A stretch of 64,000 nucleotides of DNA from Dastarcus helophoroides (GCA_028583605.1 CM053332.1:16155267-16219266), one strand, 5' to 3'. Shown: positions 35,439-48,228, counted from the stretch's first letter. Numbers and translations are program-made. The notes: generated by a model from the letters alone, not told the origin.

Positions 35439-36273
35439 GATAGGAGACTAGTTTGGGTAGCGATCTAATTATTTCTTTGGAAGCGGATAACGAACTATAC
35501 GAATATGGCAGTGACGGCTCGTACTATTTAAACTTAGGTAGATGACAGTAGCCACTAAAAATAATATTGTTTAACATCTTAAATTAAAAAAATATATTTT
35601 TTGTCTCATCGATAGGAGACTATGATAACGAAGGCTTCCACGGCCAGAGTCGGTACAGGATATACTTCTTCCGGGATTGGACCGTGTCACAGAACTACTA
35701 AAAGTGTTCGACGTTTCGCCCACCATCGTAGGGGGCTTCTTCAGGAACAAAGAAAGAAAAATAGATGAAATGAGGGACTATGCAAAAAAAGAAAAATAAA
35801 AATAAAAGGCCAATTTCAAAGCATCAGAGCACGGTAACTCAGTATGTCCACCATACCAGAGGCGAAACTCTTCTGAATTGAAAATTGGTACAAAGGATAA
35901 GAAAGTCTAGACAGAAGAGCACGGTAACTCAGTATGTCCACCATACCAGAGGCGAAACTCTTCTGAATTGAAACTTTGTACAAAAGAAAGTTTAGGCAGA
36001 AGAGCACGGTAACTCAGTATGTCCACCATACCAGAGGCGGAACTCTTCTGCTTTTTTTAGTAGTTCTGTGACACGGTCCAATCCCGGAAGAAGTATATCC
36101 TGTACTGATAGGAGACTAGTTTGAGTAGCGATCTAATTATTTCTTTGGAAGCGGATGACGACCTATACGAATATGGCAGTGGCGGCTCGTGCTATTTAAA
36201 CTTAGGTAGATGACAGTAGACATCAAAAATAATATTGTTTAACATCTTAAATTAAAAAAATATATTTTTTGTC
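35439..36273. repeat. 171-bp tandem duplication split by an insertion
   Basis: Copy 1 is 35439-35604. Copy 2 starts at 35610 but after 12 bases is interrupted by the element at 35622-36106, then resumes and ends at 36273. Both begin GATAGGAGACTA and end ATATTTTTTGTC. They include the left end of a hAT-like element (GAATATGGCAGTGRCGGCTC), so that end was duplicated before the insertion. Confidence 0.75.
35622..36106 (+). mobile_element. Hairpin-ended repeat element with 50-bp monomers (best copy)
   Basis: Flanked by a 12-bp direct duplication GATAGGAGACTA (35610-35621 and 36107-36118). The ends are ~50-bp inverted arms (35653-35700 and 36058-36105; GTACAGGATATACTTCTTCC inward). Next to the left arm a stem-loop segment reads, on the minus strand, CTGAAGA, stem GCCC/GGGC, GAAACGTC, like a hammerhead core (35711-35744). 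Three near-identical 50-bp monomers follow at 35826, 35916 and 36001, each holding two small hairpins (GTATG/CATAC and AGAG/CTCT). No coding capacity. Related copies lie at 5659, 42437 and 63880. Confidence 0.75.
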
Positions 36274-36499
36274 AATGGTTAATAGTTTTCGGTTGAAACA
36301 TACATTAGTTCTACGTCAAGCATGAAAGAACATGGCCAACAAAATAAATTTTGCTTATAATAAACCCCGCCTAACCAACCACACAGTCATACCACTGAGT
36401 TCTAAATGAGCGTGACAAACGTTGACCTTGTTTTTTGTCGGGTTTTAAATTTTTAAGCTGCATAGGTGTAGCTAGAAGAGGGCAAGGTGGAACGCTTGC

Positions 36500-38640
36500 C
36501 CCACCCCCCTGGCTCCTGAAGCCACCAAAATTAAAATTCAATTGAAACTTCCATTTTTCTTCAATTCGTACTTTTCTTAAAATTTCGATGTTTTTTGTAT
36601 CACTTTTTTCATATTTCGTGATTTTTCACGAATTTATATTAAATTTTGGATTTTCCTGGAAAACTCCGAATTTTTTCCCACAATTTTGATTTTTCTAAAT
36701 TTCGATTTTCGCGAATTTTTCCAAAAGTCCGCATTTGCTTTTGCAATTTTTTCAAATTGTCTTTTTTCTCGAAATGTCGATAATTTCCTCAAAATTTGCT
36801 TTTTTAGAAATTTTGACTTTATCTCGAATCCAATCCTTTATGTTCTTGGAAATCTTAACTGTTTTGTATTTATCTCAAAATTCCGATTTTATTTTCAAAA
36901 TTTGTCTTCTGTATAAAGTACATATTTTTAAAATTGTTCCATTTTCTCAAAATTTAAAATTTTGTGCGAAATGTCCATTTTTTTTGAGGTTTTGTCTTTC
37001 TCCTCGACAGATTTGCATTATTATTTTAAAATTCGTTTTCCTTTTGTTGTTAATTTTGATGTCATTTGCAAAATTCGAGTTTTTTTGCTTAAACTTGACA
37101 TTATTTGAAAAATGTCGAGTCGTTAATTTCGAAATTCGCCTATTTTCCTGAAAATTCTAACGTTCTAGAATCTAACTTTCCTTTGACTGGCTTCTTAAAG
37201 TTTGCTTTTTCCTGGATATCTTGATCTTTATCTCAAAATTTTATATTTAATATTTCTCAAAGTTTCGACTTTCTGCATGAAATCCATCTTTTTATCGAAA
37301 TCTTGACTTTTTTTTACTAAAATCAATTTTTCCAAAAATTATCCTTTTCAGAAAAAAATCCAAATCGAGTCTTTATTTTCAAAATACTTATTTTGGAATA
37401 TTCTTTCAAAAAAAATTATTTTTGAGATGTCCCTGTTTTTCTTAATATTAGTCTTTCTTCGAAATTCTACTATTTTTCTTAAGCAATATCTTTTCCTGAA
37501 TATTTAGACTTACACTTTCTTTGTCATAATTCGCCCTATTTTCAAAATTACTACTTCTTTCTCGCAATATTTTATGTTTTTAAAATTGAAGACTTTTTTC
37601 GTCAAAATTGGCTTTTCATTGAAATTTCTACTTTCTCAAAATTCATTTATGTTTTCTCAAAACCAGAATGTAATGAATAAAAAAGCAATAATGTTAAGGA
37701 AAATATTTTTGTATCTAAAGAAACTTCTTTACCGAAATTTAAATATTATGTCAACATTTAAATAAAAAAGTAAAAATTTCGAAAAAAATATTTTTGGGAT
37801 ATTGCGATTTTCTTAATTTCTTTTTTTCTGAAATCTGCGACTTTATTCACAAAATTTTACTTTTGTTTACCTTTGAAAATTGTAACTTTTTTCGATCTTT
37901 TGACATTTTTCAAGTTTCAGTAGAAGGTTATTTTAAATTTGATTTTTTGGAAATTCTAACTTTCTCAATATTCGTCTTTTTCGAAAATAGGACTTTATTT
38001 TCATAATTCTACTTTTTCCTCTCTTTCTTTCCTTCTCTTAGAAATTTGGATATTTTCTATAAATTTCGATCATTTTCTTGAAATTTTGACGAATTTTTAG
38101 AAATTTATTTTTCTTAATTGAAAGTTTTTTCTGAATTTCTTTTTTAATAATTTGACTTTCCTAATTTCCAGTTTGTTCTCCAAATTCATCTTAATTCGCG
38201 AAATAATATGTACCTCGAAATTCGATGCCTTGTTTCTGATGATTTCTACCTCCTCCAAATGTCAGCTTTTTCTCAAAATTTTTTTGTTTTCCAAAATTAG
38301 ATCGAAATTTTAATAAATAAATATAATACATAATAATAATAATAATAATATTAATAAATAAATAATTCTGAGAAAAATATTTTAAAATATTTTTAGGAAA
38401 ACCATCTTGTAAATTTGGATTATTTTACAAATAAAGTAAAATCCTTGGAGAAGAATTTTTTTGTATATTTCAATATTTTCTCCTTTGACTTACTCTGGAA
38501 ATTGCGAGTTTTTCGACTTTTGGAAATTTCAAAAATTCGACTTTTGGAAATTTCGACTTTTTTCATAATATTACCAAAGGTTAGGGTTTTTTAAATTCAT
38601 TTTTCTGGAAGTTCGACTTTTTTTTTCGAAATTTTGACTT
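36500..38640. repeat. Degenerate AT-rich array, inverted orientation
   Basis: Units of the form TTTTTCTCGAAATTTTGACTT on the + strand, the reverse complement of those at 31-34.4 kb. At the right edge the segment 38640-38770 is a reverse-complement relative of 16560-16670. A short TAA repeat lies near 38330-38350. Confidence 0.7.
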
Positions 38641-39051
38641 TAATTTGGAAATTCAATTTCCGAAGTTCACGCAGTCCAATGCAGTATACTCAGCCGAAAA
38701 ATTCTTTCGTTTGGTTTTTTTTTATCCATCAATTTTTCAAAATAATGGCTGCCCCCCCTTGAACAAAATTCTGTTTATGTTCATGTTAAGCAATGGAACA
38801 GATCGCCCATTTGTTAGAATTTCCTCATTCGGTGGATAAATATAGTTTCAAGCAAATTATATCAAAAACTGAATTTTCCATTTTTTCAACTAAATTTAGT
38901 AAAACAACTTCAAAATAGTACAAAAATAAATCAAAATAAATTAAAGAGCTTATCTGTTATTGTCCAAGCTTCAAAGGCAGCGTAAAACCTAACCCAAACT
39001 ACAAAATGAGTTTTATTTGTAACAAATTGCTGCCCTAAGACAAGGAATTAT

Positions 39052-39485
39052 CTAAGGGTAAAAACATAGTGGAGCCGTTCATCTCGCCGTTCATCCCGAG
39101 TTTGTTGACTAAAGAACAATTTTAATTTAAAATGTAATAATCATTTTTCGTAGAATGTTAATTTTGTTGCTTCTTTACAAATTCAAAGGCATCTTTTTAT
39201 AACTGCTGGTCTACAAGACAACTGCTTAAAGCATTATACATTCGTGGCCGAAGTGTCTTGAGCGAACCAATCACAGAATGAGTTTCAGGCAACTGTATCC
39301 CCGAAAACAAACTATTTTGTTCGTCTAGTGTGGCGAGTTGCGCAGCAAGATGCGTGGCTTTGTGAACTGCTTGAGTATGTTTGTACTCATATAATTCTAC
39401 AGAATTAAATTAACATCGCTGAGCGGCGAGATGAACGTCGAGATGCACGGCGAGATGAACGGCTCCACTATGTTTTTACCCTTAG
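39052..39485. mobile_element. MITE with ~38-bp terminal inverted repeats
   Basis: The left end CTAAGGGTAAAAACATAGTG is repeated inverted at the right end, with identity for about 38 bases. Short internal repeats of (G/C)CGAGATGAACG continue inside the right end. No ORF. The target duplication is unclear. Confidence 0.75.
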
Positions 39486-39897
39486 GATAAGCATCTAAGA
39501 AGGTGACAGAATATTTAAGCAGGATCACACCCTTAACAAGTTTAAGCGATGATGACCGAAGGCGAACGGAAGGTCGGCCTGTAGGGGTGGTTATTTCAGC
39601 AGATGTAACTTTTGTCGTTCGTGACGATTTCGCTGTTTTGTAGACTATCGAATGAAGGCGATTGTGATGAGCGCCTCCAGCTTAGATTTGTCATCTACCA
39701 TCTTACCAACTTTATAATTTGAAGGTCAGAATCGTGGATGATAGGCAATATTAACAGCAAACATTGTAATAAAAAATGCTTTTGTTTGTACAACTGCCCC
39801 AACAAAAATTGAAAGTGATCTATTTTTCAAAAGTAATAAAAATAAATTATATAAGGGTCTACCTTGCCTACCCCGACGAGCCGCTACTGGAATAGGG

Positions 39898-40651
39898 ATA
39901 ATATTGTGTTAGAAAATAGAGATCCAAAATAAGATTCCAAAATAAAGATTTCTTGAGAAATAACTTCATTTATAAGATAGATAGTAGATTGAAAGTAATT
40001 AATTTCTAAATAATCCAGCATTTATTCGGATCTTAAAATTAATTATGTGATTTCTCGCTTACACAGGGCCATTAGTCAAAGAGTAAACCCTCGAAGGGGG
40101 AATCTTTTTATTTAATAGATACGTTGATGGAGCTTTAATCAATAAGATGAAACGTTGTGGAAAACCTTTAGGTATTTCTAGCTAAATCCGTCGACATCAA
40201 AAGCTTTAACTGTATCACTTGATTTATATCTGGCCTTTTGTAAACACCTTTTTTTATGCCTAAATCTTATCTGGACGTATATCAATCGTAGTAATCGACG
40301 TGAGGTTCTAAACGTCACAAAAACAGACATTTATTTTAAATAAGTAACTCTGACAATCACTTCAAAATCAAATAACTTAGTAAAGTGTCTCATCAATAAT
40401 GTTATTAATTTTAAAAGAAAAGAGAATATGATATGTATACGATGATAAATATATTTTAAAATCGTAATGTAACCCCCTTTTTAGGCTGCCACTGCCAAAA
40501 TTACGCAGATCCAAAATCAACGTGGTGCAACATTGCCAAATTAAAATATTAACTCTAGTATTAAACATCGTAAATGAAGTGGCTTTTGGTGTTATGCAAT
40601 AAAAAGAGAGAAATTAAATGCCAAATTGAAATTAATTATCTATTTTTTATA
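39898..40651. other. Elk intron, unassigned
   Basis: AT-rich, non-repetitive sequence. Nothing recognised. Confidence 0.55.
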
Positions 40652-40659
40652 CAGAAGAC

Positions 40660-41481
40660 TAGTGTTCGACGATTATTAGAGATAAAATCGAAGTATTTCG
40701 ATTATGGCCGTATAATCGATCATTCCATAAATGCTAATAAGAAATGAATGACGTTTTATATTCCAAATATTCCATTCAATAGCGCGACACCACTGCGCAC
40801 TTTCCATCGAACGACTGAAAGAGCATTCATTTCATTACGATTATTTTGATTATGAGTGATATTCCATATTTCAATGTGTCCGAGAAGTGAGAAATAATTC
40901 AACAATTTGACGCAACTGTGCACTTCTACTGAGAGCGATCATTCATTTCAAAGCGATTACGAGTGAAATGGAATATGAAACATGAATTATCATAAGGTAT
41001 AAATAAGTCAGTAATCTTTCAGTATTTATATTCCATATTCCGAGATATAGCATTTGCTATTTGACACCTCGAAAAATGACATCATTCATTTCAACATAAT
41101 TGTAAGGTAAGCAATTCTTTTGTCGTATTTTATAATTCTATTGACCCAGAATCCAGAAATTCTATTGACATATTTAGAGGTGCTAGTGTGATTATTGTTT
41201 GCAAAAATGACAAAATAATTTCAGCGTAAAAAACTGAATCATCTTTATAAATAAAATTGGTATACATTATGAATAATATATTGACTTAAATTTTCTACAA
41301 AATGAATTTACATTATTTTATTTATTTTTCTGCCGATTAAGTAACACTCTTCGTTTATTTTTGGAAAGGGTAAAATGGAACATTTCCTGTATAATCGATC
41401 ATCTGAATAATCATTCGATTATTTCAAGCGATTATTTAGATTTATTCGATTATGAAAATATGTCGAATATGCCCAACACTA
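40660..41481. mobile_element. hAT MITE, 822 bp
   Basis: The left end TAGTGTTCGACGATTA and the right end, reverse complement TAGTGTTGGGCATATTCGAC, share the TAGTGTTSG terminus. Flanks CAGAAGAC (40652-40659) and CACAAGAC (41482-41489) differ at one base, an aged 8-bp duplication. Subterminal CGATTATTTT motifs repeat near both ends. No transposase. The terminus resembles that of the complete hAT at 57195. Confidence 0.7.
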
Positions 41482-41489
41482 CACAAGAC

Positions 41490-42436
41490 GTCGCTAGATA
41501 ACGATACAGCTGTGGTTGTCAACAGCTGGTTTGCAAATCATTCCATTCCAATTTGGAGAAATAAACATTGTATAACATTGTATAAGTATCAATAATTATA
41601 TAATAAAATATAATTATATATATATATATATCGATAATTAAGTGAAACTTTGTCTCCAAGGGTCCTGAAGAGATCGTTAAGGAAAACCGTTTTTTTTTGC
41701 ATGAAAATCCACCGATTTCAAATTGCAGAAAAAAGTTAATGTAAAATCGAGAATAGTGCAAAATATTTTGAAACGAAATAAGTGGGTACTACTCAAACGA
41801 TATTGTTCGACGCCATTATAAACCTTTTGAATTTTGTAAATCTATGAACTAAACACACAATGGAGGCAGACATTTTTGAAAGCACATGTTTACTGATGAA
41901 TCATCTTTTTTCCTTCATAAACACCCCAACCGGCCAATAATTTGGAAAAATAGACGTTTGAGTATTCCTAAAAATATATTGAGTAATTAAATGTTTGGGT
42001 AATGTTAGGAAATTCTGTCGTTGGCACATTTCTCATAAACAAGAACAAAGTTGTTGATAAATGTCCAATTTGCCCTGGAATTAAATTATCTGGTTGTTTA
42101 AGTCTTGAACATTAATTTTGTGAAGGCGTCGTTATTATTACCATTTTTTTTTAGAATTCTTGGGTAGTTATTGTCAGATCCGGTAAATTATTGTCGTACA
42201 CATAATTATTATCGTACAAATTTACGTAAAAATTTGTTATCCATTTAGTTAACCGATTTTGTTATCCATTTAGTTAGACGATATTCTACCTCGTCAGTAT
42301 GTCTTTATTATCTACACAAAGTGGTTACCTTCTGTCTCTCTATGTCGAGCTAAGAAATCGCGAAACAATATCTATTAACATAATTTATGCGAACCAGAAG
42401 GGCCCTGTTAGGGGGAGTTGTGGGTTAATTTTCTCT
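41490..42436. other. Elk intron with a short TA repeat
   Basis: AT-rich intron with a TA dinucleotide run near 41615-41632. No gene recognised. Confidence 0.5.
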
Positions 42437-42754
42437 CAGAAGAGTTTCGCCTCTGGTATAGTAGACATACTGAGTTACCGTGCTCTTTCTATCTAAACTT
42501 TTTCATCCTTTGTACCAATTTTCAATTCAGAAGAGTTTCGCCTCTGGTATGGTGGACATGCTGAGTTACCGTGCTCTGATGTTTTGAAATTGACCTTTTC
42601 ATCCTTTCATTTTTGCATATTCCCTGATATTCCTCTTTTCATTTATTTTTTCTTTTCTTGTTCCTGAAAAAGCCCCCTACGATGGTGGGCGAAACGTCGA
42701 ACACTTTTAGTAGTTCTTTGACACGGTCCAATCCCGGAAGAAGTATATCCTGTA
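42437..42754 (-). mobile_element. Partial copy of the hairpin-ended repeat element
   Basis: Inverse orientation to the copy at 35622. Two 50-bp monomers (42437-42486, 42528-42577) are followed by the stem-loop segment (42660-42700) and the terminal arm ending at about 42754 (GAAGAAGTATATCCTGTA). The outer arm on the monomer side is missing. The hammerhead-like core has CTGAAAA in place of CTGAAGA, losing a conserved G. Confidence 0.75.
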
Positions 42755-42799
42755 ATTTTCCTCTCTTTTAAAATCCTGCACAACAATTATTTCTTAATT

Positions 42800-45250
42800 T
42801 CCTCTCCTTCTGAGTATTAAAAATTTTGTATTATTTCAAACTACAACTTTTATTGAATATTTAGAGTTTTTCTTTAAATTCGACTTTTTTGCAAAAATCG
42901 ACATTTCCAGATTCCACCTTATTTTTAATCTCCACCTTTTTCAAGATTTTAACTTTTTCAAAATTTTGTCTTTTCGAAATTTTGGTTATTTACTAAAAAA
43001 TCAAATTTAGACTTTTTCAAAATTTAGACTTGTCAAGATTTTGACTTTTTTAAAATATAGACTTTTTTTCGAAATGTTAATTTGCAAATTTCTTTTCTTT
43101 TTTGATGATTTTTTCCATTTCAAAATTTTAGACTTTTAGAAAATTCTGACCTTTTTCAATATTGCAACTAGTTTTAAATATTTCGAATTTGTCTTGAAAA
43201 TGTCGACATTTTTTTAATATTTTTTCTTAATTTCAAATTTCTAGCAAATTGTGCTCTTTTTAAAAATGTTGACGTTTTGTGATAATTACATACAATTTAT
43301 TTTTGCAAAATTTCGGTATTTTCAAGCTTCTACTTTTCCCAATTTATTTTTTTTGACATCAACTCTTTTCCCAATTTTTTGTTAATTTAAACTTTTTTGA
43401 ACAGTTCCACTTTTTTAAAACATCTCTTTTTTAAAATTATTATTATTCCTTAAATTTTGAATTTTTTTTAATTTTACTTTTTTAAAATATTGGATTTGAA
43501 AATTTCAACTTTATTTCGAATTATTAGATTTTTTAATAACTTGGTCATTTTCAGATATCGATCTTTTTCAAAATTTCCAAAAAAATTTCAAGTTTTGATA
43601 GAAAAATAGCAATTTTCAAAAAAACCAAGATTCCTAAATAAAATTAGAGAAAAAATTGAAACTTATGCTTTCAAATCTCGACTTTTTCTCAAAATATTGT
43701 CTTTATTTGGAATTTTTTGTTTTTTTTTTTGAAAAATTCTAATTTTTTTTAATTCTGCATTGCTTAAAACCTTTATTTTCTTTGCAAATTTTGAGTCTTG
43801 AAAATTGTATGTTTTAAAAAATGTTGTACTTTTCTGAATACTTTCACCTTATTTGAAAATTTCGAGACCTTTTTGAATATTTGAAAATGTCAAAATGTCT
43901 ACTTTTTTCGCAAAATGTTTACTTTTTTAAAATTATGAACTTTTCAAAATTAATTTTATCTACTTTAACAATTTTGACATTTTTTTGTAAATCACTATTT
44001 TTTCAAAAATTCTTTTTGATTCATTGAAAAGGTATATTTGTTAAAAAATTCGATTTTTTTTGAAAATTTCGAATCAAAATTTCGACTCTTTTCAAATATT
44101 CTGACTTTATTAAAGTTTTGCTTGATTTTGTTTAAATATTTCGATTTTTTTCGACTTAATTCGGTATCGAAAGAATGTCGCAATTTAAAAAATATTTTTT
44201 TTAAAAAAGTCAAAACTTTGAGTTTCAGATTCTTTTGAAGTTTTAATTTTTTTAATTTTTTCATTCTAAATTTCTTTAAAAATGTGTCCGTTTTTAGAAT
44301 TTTACTTTTTCAAACTTTTATGACCTTGAAAAAATTTTATTTTATTTTTTTTTTGAAAAATTTGGCAAACTTTTTCATTTAAATATGTTGTTCGTTTTTG
44401 AATATTTCTATCTTATTTGAAAATTTTGACTTTTTAGAAAATTTCGACATTTTAAAAATTCTACTCTACCAAAATTTCTTTTTTTAATATTTCCGCTTTT
44501 TCTCAAAATTTTTCAAAAATTCATTTCGACTTCGTTAAAAACTGAAACTTTTTTGAAAATTTACAATTTTTTGAAAATTTTTCGACTCAAAAGTATCCAC
44601 TTTTTTCAAAAATTTTGACCTTTTCCAAGTTTTAAAGTTTTTATTTTAGAAAAATTCTACTTTTTAAAGGTTTTGACTCTTTTAAAGTTTTAAATTTGGA
44701 AAGCTTGTTTTTTTCTGAGTGGTAGATTTTTTTAATTTATTTTAATATCGAGAAAAAGTTGCAATAATTTTAAGAATCAGAATTTTCAAAAAAATCGAAA
44801 TTTCGAGAAAAAGTTTCAGATTATTTGAAAAGTTCTAGTTTTGTAAAAATTTTACCTTTTCCATTTTTTTTTTAATTTCTACTTTTAAAAATTTGATTTT
44901 TTATCTTACTTTCTTCAGAGTTGTACAACTTTTTAAAATATTCTATTTTTTTGGAAAATTTTGATAAACTTTATCTTTTAAAAATGTTGTACCTTTTTAA
45001 ATATTTTCACTTTATTTGAAAATTTCCACTTTTTGAAATATTTCGAGATATCACTATTTTTTAAAACTTCTACTTTTTTCAAAATTTTCTCTTTTACTCA
45101 ATTTATTTTTCACTTAAATGAAAATTTATACTTTTTAAAATTTTCGAGTTTTTTGAAAATTTTAACTCAAAACTATGGGCTTTTTCAAAAATTCAAAAAT
45201 TTTAACATGGAAGTTTTGACTTTTTTTAAAGCTTCGTCCTTTTGTAGACG
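42800..45250. repeat. Degenerate AT-rich array, inverted orientation
   Basis: TTTTTCAAAATTTTGACTTTTT-type units, again opposite in orientation to the 31-34.4 kb block of the same intron. It is less regular than the others, and I see no higher-order period. Weaker traces run on to about 45960. Confidence 0.7.
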
Positions 45251-48228
45251 CCAATTCTACCTTTCATCCCCACGGTCAGTTCTGGGTAGCAGGGTAGCTG
45301 TAAAACTATCTGATATCCTTATACCTAGTATCCAACAGTCGTAATTATGAATTAGACGTAGGAACATTAAGTCAGATTTACCATTCTTTATTTAATATAA
45401 TTTATGAATTTTATCAAAAACTTATTTATGTGTTCCCAACACTTTTTAAAATTTTGAATTAAGAAATCTTGTTCTTTTAAATATTTTTTTTAATTTAGTT
45501 CGTTATAATGAAAAATTTGCAATTATTTAAAAAATAAAATTTATAAGGAAATAAAAAACAAAATTCACTAACACGTTTCAGTTTTTTTTTTAAATTCTGG
45601 TTTTTTTATATATCTTATTAATTTTTTTAATTTAACTTTTGAAAATTTGACCCTTTATTAAAATTCCTATTTTTCCAAAATTTTCACTTTTCAAAAATTT
45701 TATTTTTTTGGACAGACTTTATCCTTTAAAAATGTCATCCCTTTTTGAATATTTTGGCCTTTTTCTGAAAATTTCACCATTGCAAAATCCTTGTTTTTGG
45801 CCAAAATTTCTACTTTTTTAAAATTCCGATTTATTTTGATAATTTTAATTGTTTTTTTGACTTAATTGAAAATTCACAGTTTTTTGAAAATTTAGTCCTT
45901 TTTTGAAAATTTTTACCCAAAAATTCGATTTTTAAAAAATTTGACTTTGAAAAAATATATATGTATATATATATATTTGCATCCCGCTATCTATCGGTCA
46001 TCTTACATATAACCCGGAATTAACTCATCTACCAGAAGGAGTGCATATATATTAAATTTTAATGCGTATACTGGATTATTATGGTACTCTTAATACGAAT
46101 CACACAAAAAATTGAGCAAAAATTTTTTGAAATTTCATCGAAGCTGATATCTCTATATCCTCCGACGAAAACGGCATCTTTCGGTCATCTGGAGTATATT
46201 CATGAGTTAAAGTACCAGCTTTCGGTCATCCTGTATATTTTGGCGGGATCTATGTTGCAGTGGATCAGTCATCCGGCTTTGTTGCCAATTTTAAGTTGAA
46301 GCTATTGCCAGGTACACGCGTGTTGAAGTGGGGGACGGGGAGGCCGTGATTCATTTATCCCATACAATCTCGCGGACCGCACTACTATCGCGTTGCGTCT
46401 ATTTCTTAGGTTTCGGCATGTTTTGAAAACGCTAATTGTTCCTTATTTGTGTGCGTATAAACTCTCCGCGCACTCGCATCGCACTATTTTTGCGTCGCGT
46501 CTATTTTTTAGGCACCGGTATGTTTTGAAATCGTTTATTGTCCGTTATTTGCATGCATGAAAACTCTCCGGGTACTCGGTTACTAACGTATTTATATACC
46601 TTAATTTGGAGGGATGTAATGAATTATTGGTTTTTCAATATTAGTTAAATACTGTACATGCAAAATTTGATCTGAATTTTAAAAACATCCAAACGTTTAA
46701 TTTCTAAGGATATTGAGTCTGATTAGGATGAACTTCTATTCCCGTCTTTAAGTAAAACGACAGTTATAACGGACAGTGATTCTGAAATTAGTAATCCTAA
46801 CATAAATATAGGATCCAGTAATTATAAAAATTAATGTAATGTAGAAGAAAAATTTGGATTTCCCGCAAAATGTTTTTAGAATGGTTAATAAATTGTGTAC
46901 TTTTTCCTAAATTTTTGTTTTTTATTTTAGTCCAGTACATGCAATTGATATTTCAAATAAAAATAATAAATAAACATATTTCACGATTTGTAAAGAAAAT
47001 TATAAAAACTCCCAGCGTTGGCAGATTAATTTGTGGACAGTAGTTGATAACATTATGTTTATGCTTTTTTAGGTTTTTTAGCACATTGTTATGTTCCATA
47101 TACAATGTACAATACGTTAATACACTAGAATAAAGAAGAAGAAATTTGTTGCAAAAAAATTATTTTCTTTGTTTTTCATTTATAACAAAAAAGGGCAGTG
47201 AAAAAATTATGATCATTAGAAAATTGATAGTTTAAACCTTTATATGTAAATATCTATTTAATATTCCGCTGTTCCATAAATTTGCCCTTCATGGTTTTTT
47301 CATATGAATTTTCGGTGTTACAAGGGACTTAGATGAAATTTTATCAAGCCAATATTATGAACAGCAATTTTTTCCATTCAGTTTTTAAATATAATTTACT
47401 AATAAAAAAAGGTTAGATTTTTAACTTTGCAATTTGGAATCGATTTGGAAAAAGATTGAATAATCAAATTTGATCTTTTTTGAAAATGTAACTTTCGAGG
47501 ATAAGTTTGAAATTAAATAAAAAGCAAGTTTCGAGATGATTGAAATTGCGGAAAAAAGCAAAATCAAAGCTTCTATAAATGTAAAAGTTTTATATAAAAG
47601 CAATATATCTCAAAATTCAAAGATTAAAGAAACATGTATAAATTTGAAATCAAAATTAAGGAAACGTTTGAATTTCAAGTTCATCTTTGAAATTAGATTT
47701 TAACGTGTCCATGGGAAAAGGAGACACGACATTTTAAATTTAAAATCATAACATTATAAAAGCAGTAAAAATAATTAAAATTTCTGAATGAAATCAAAAC
47801 AAAAAAAAAACAATAAATATTTGTCTCGAGTTTTTCAAGAAGTAATAATCTTTCGAGGAAAATTTTTAAGCCAATTATTGTAATAACTTTTAGAATTATT
47901 TTACATGAATTTTGAGATTTCTAAGCGTAGAAAATATCTTGATTTTTCTAAATGAATTTAGTCCGTAGCAAATACGCTTTTTTATAGTTTGTCATTATAA
48001 TTTTAAATTATTATAACCTACTAAATTACTAGGTACACACTATTAAATTGCATATCTTGAAAACTTTTACTTCTACAATATATTATTACCAATTTATTAT
48101 AAGTCAGCTTCTTAAATTACATTCAATTCTAATCAAAATGCAGAGGAAATTATAATATTTTGAAAAAACCGCATTTCAGAGATTTTTGCAAATAAAAATT
48201 GTCAACTTACTAAAGAATACAGCAAGAA
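45251..48228. repeat. Elk intron with a ~110-bp tandem duplication
   Basis: Between about 46378 and 46578 two ~110-bp copies lie in tandem (shared CGCGTCTATTTYTTAGG, GCATGTTTTGAAA-like and ACTCTCCG blocks). An acidic frame near 46710-46830 (TDSDSEISNPN) recalls the N-terminus of piggyBac-type transposases but is too short to name. The remainder is AT-rich and unassigned. Confidence 0.4.

Larger units (their letters stand above)
36177..39889. mobile_element. Probable large non-autonomous hAT-like element
   Basis: The left end CAGTGGCGGCTCG matches the reverse complement of the right end, CAGTAGCGGCTCG. The flanks GAATATGG (36169-36176) and GAATAGGG (39890-39897) are 7 of 8 identical, consistent with an aged target duplication. 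The interior holds a degenerate array (about 36500-38640) in the orientation opposite to the 31-34 kb block, and a nested MITE (39052-39485). No coding capacity is seen. Confidence 0.5.

Noticed and set aside
35826..36050. CRISPR-like pattern: three 50-bp repeats with 35-40 bp spacers
   Set aside because: The setting is a eukaryotic intron, the spacers are AT-rich and related to each other, and the unit belongs to a dispersed element with terminal arms. There are no cas genes.
36686..37151. Overlapping 76- and 138-codon + frames rich in Phe, Leu and Ser
   Set aside because: They are translations of the inverted AT-rich array, with no conserved motif and no start context.
46700..46835. Acidic frame as a piggyBac transposase N-terminus
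   Set aside because: It is too short and compositional only, with no transposase core anywhere near.
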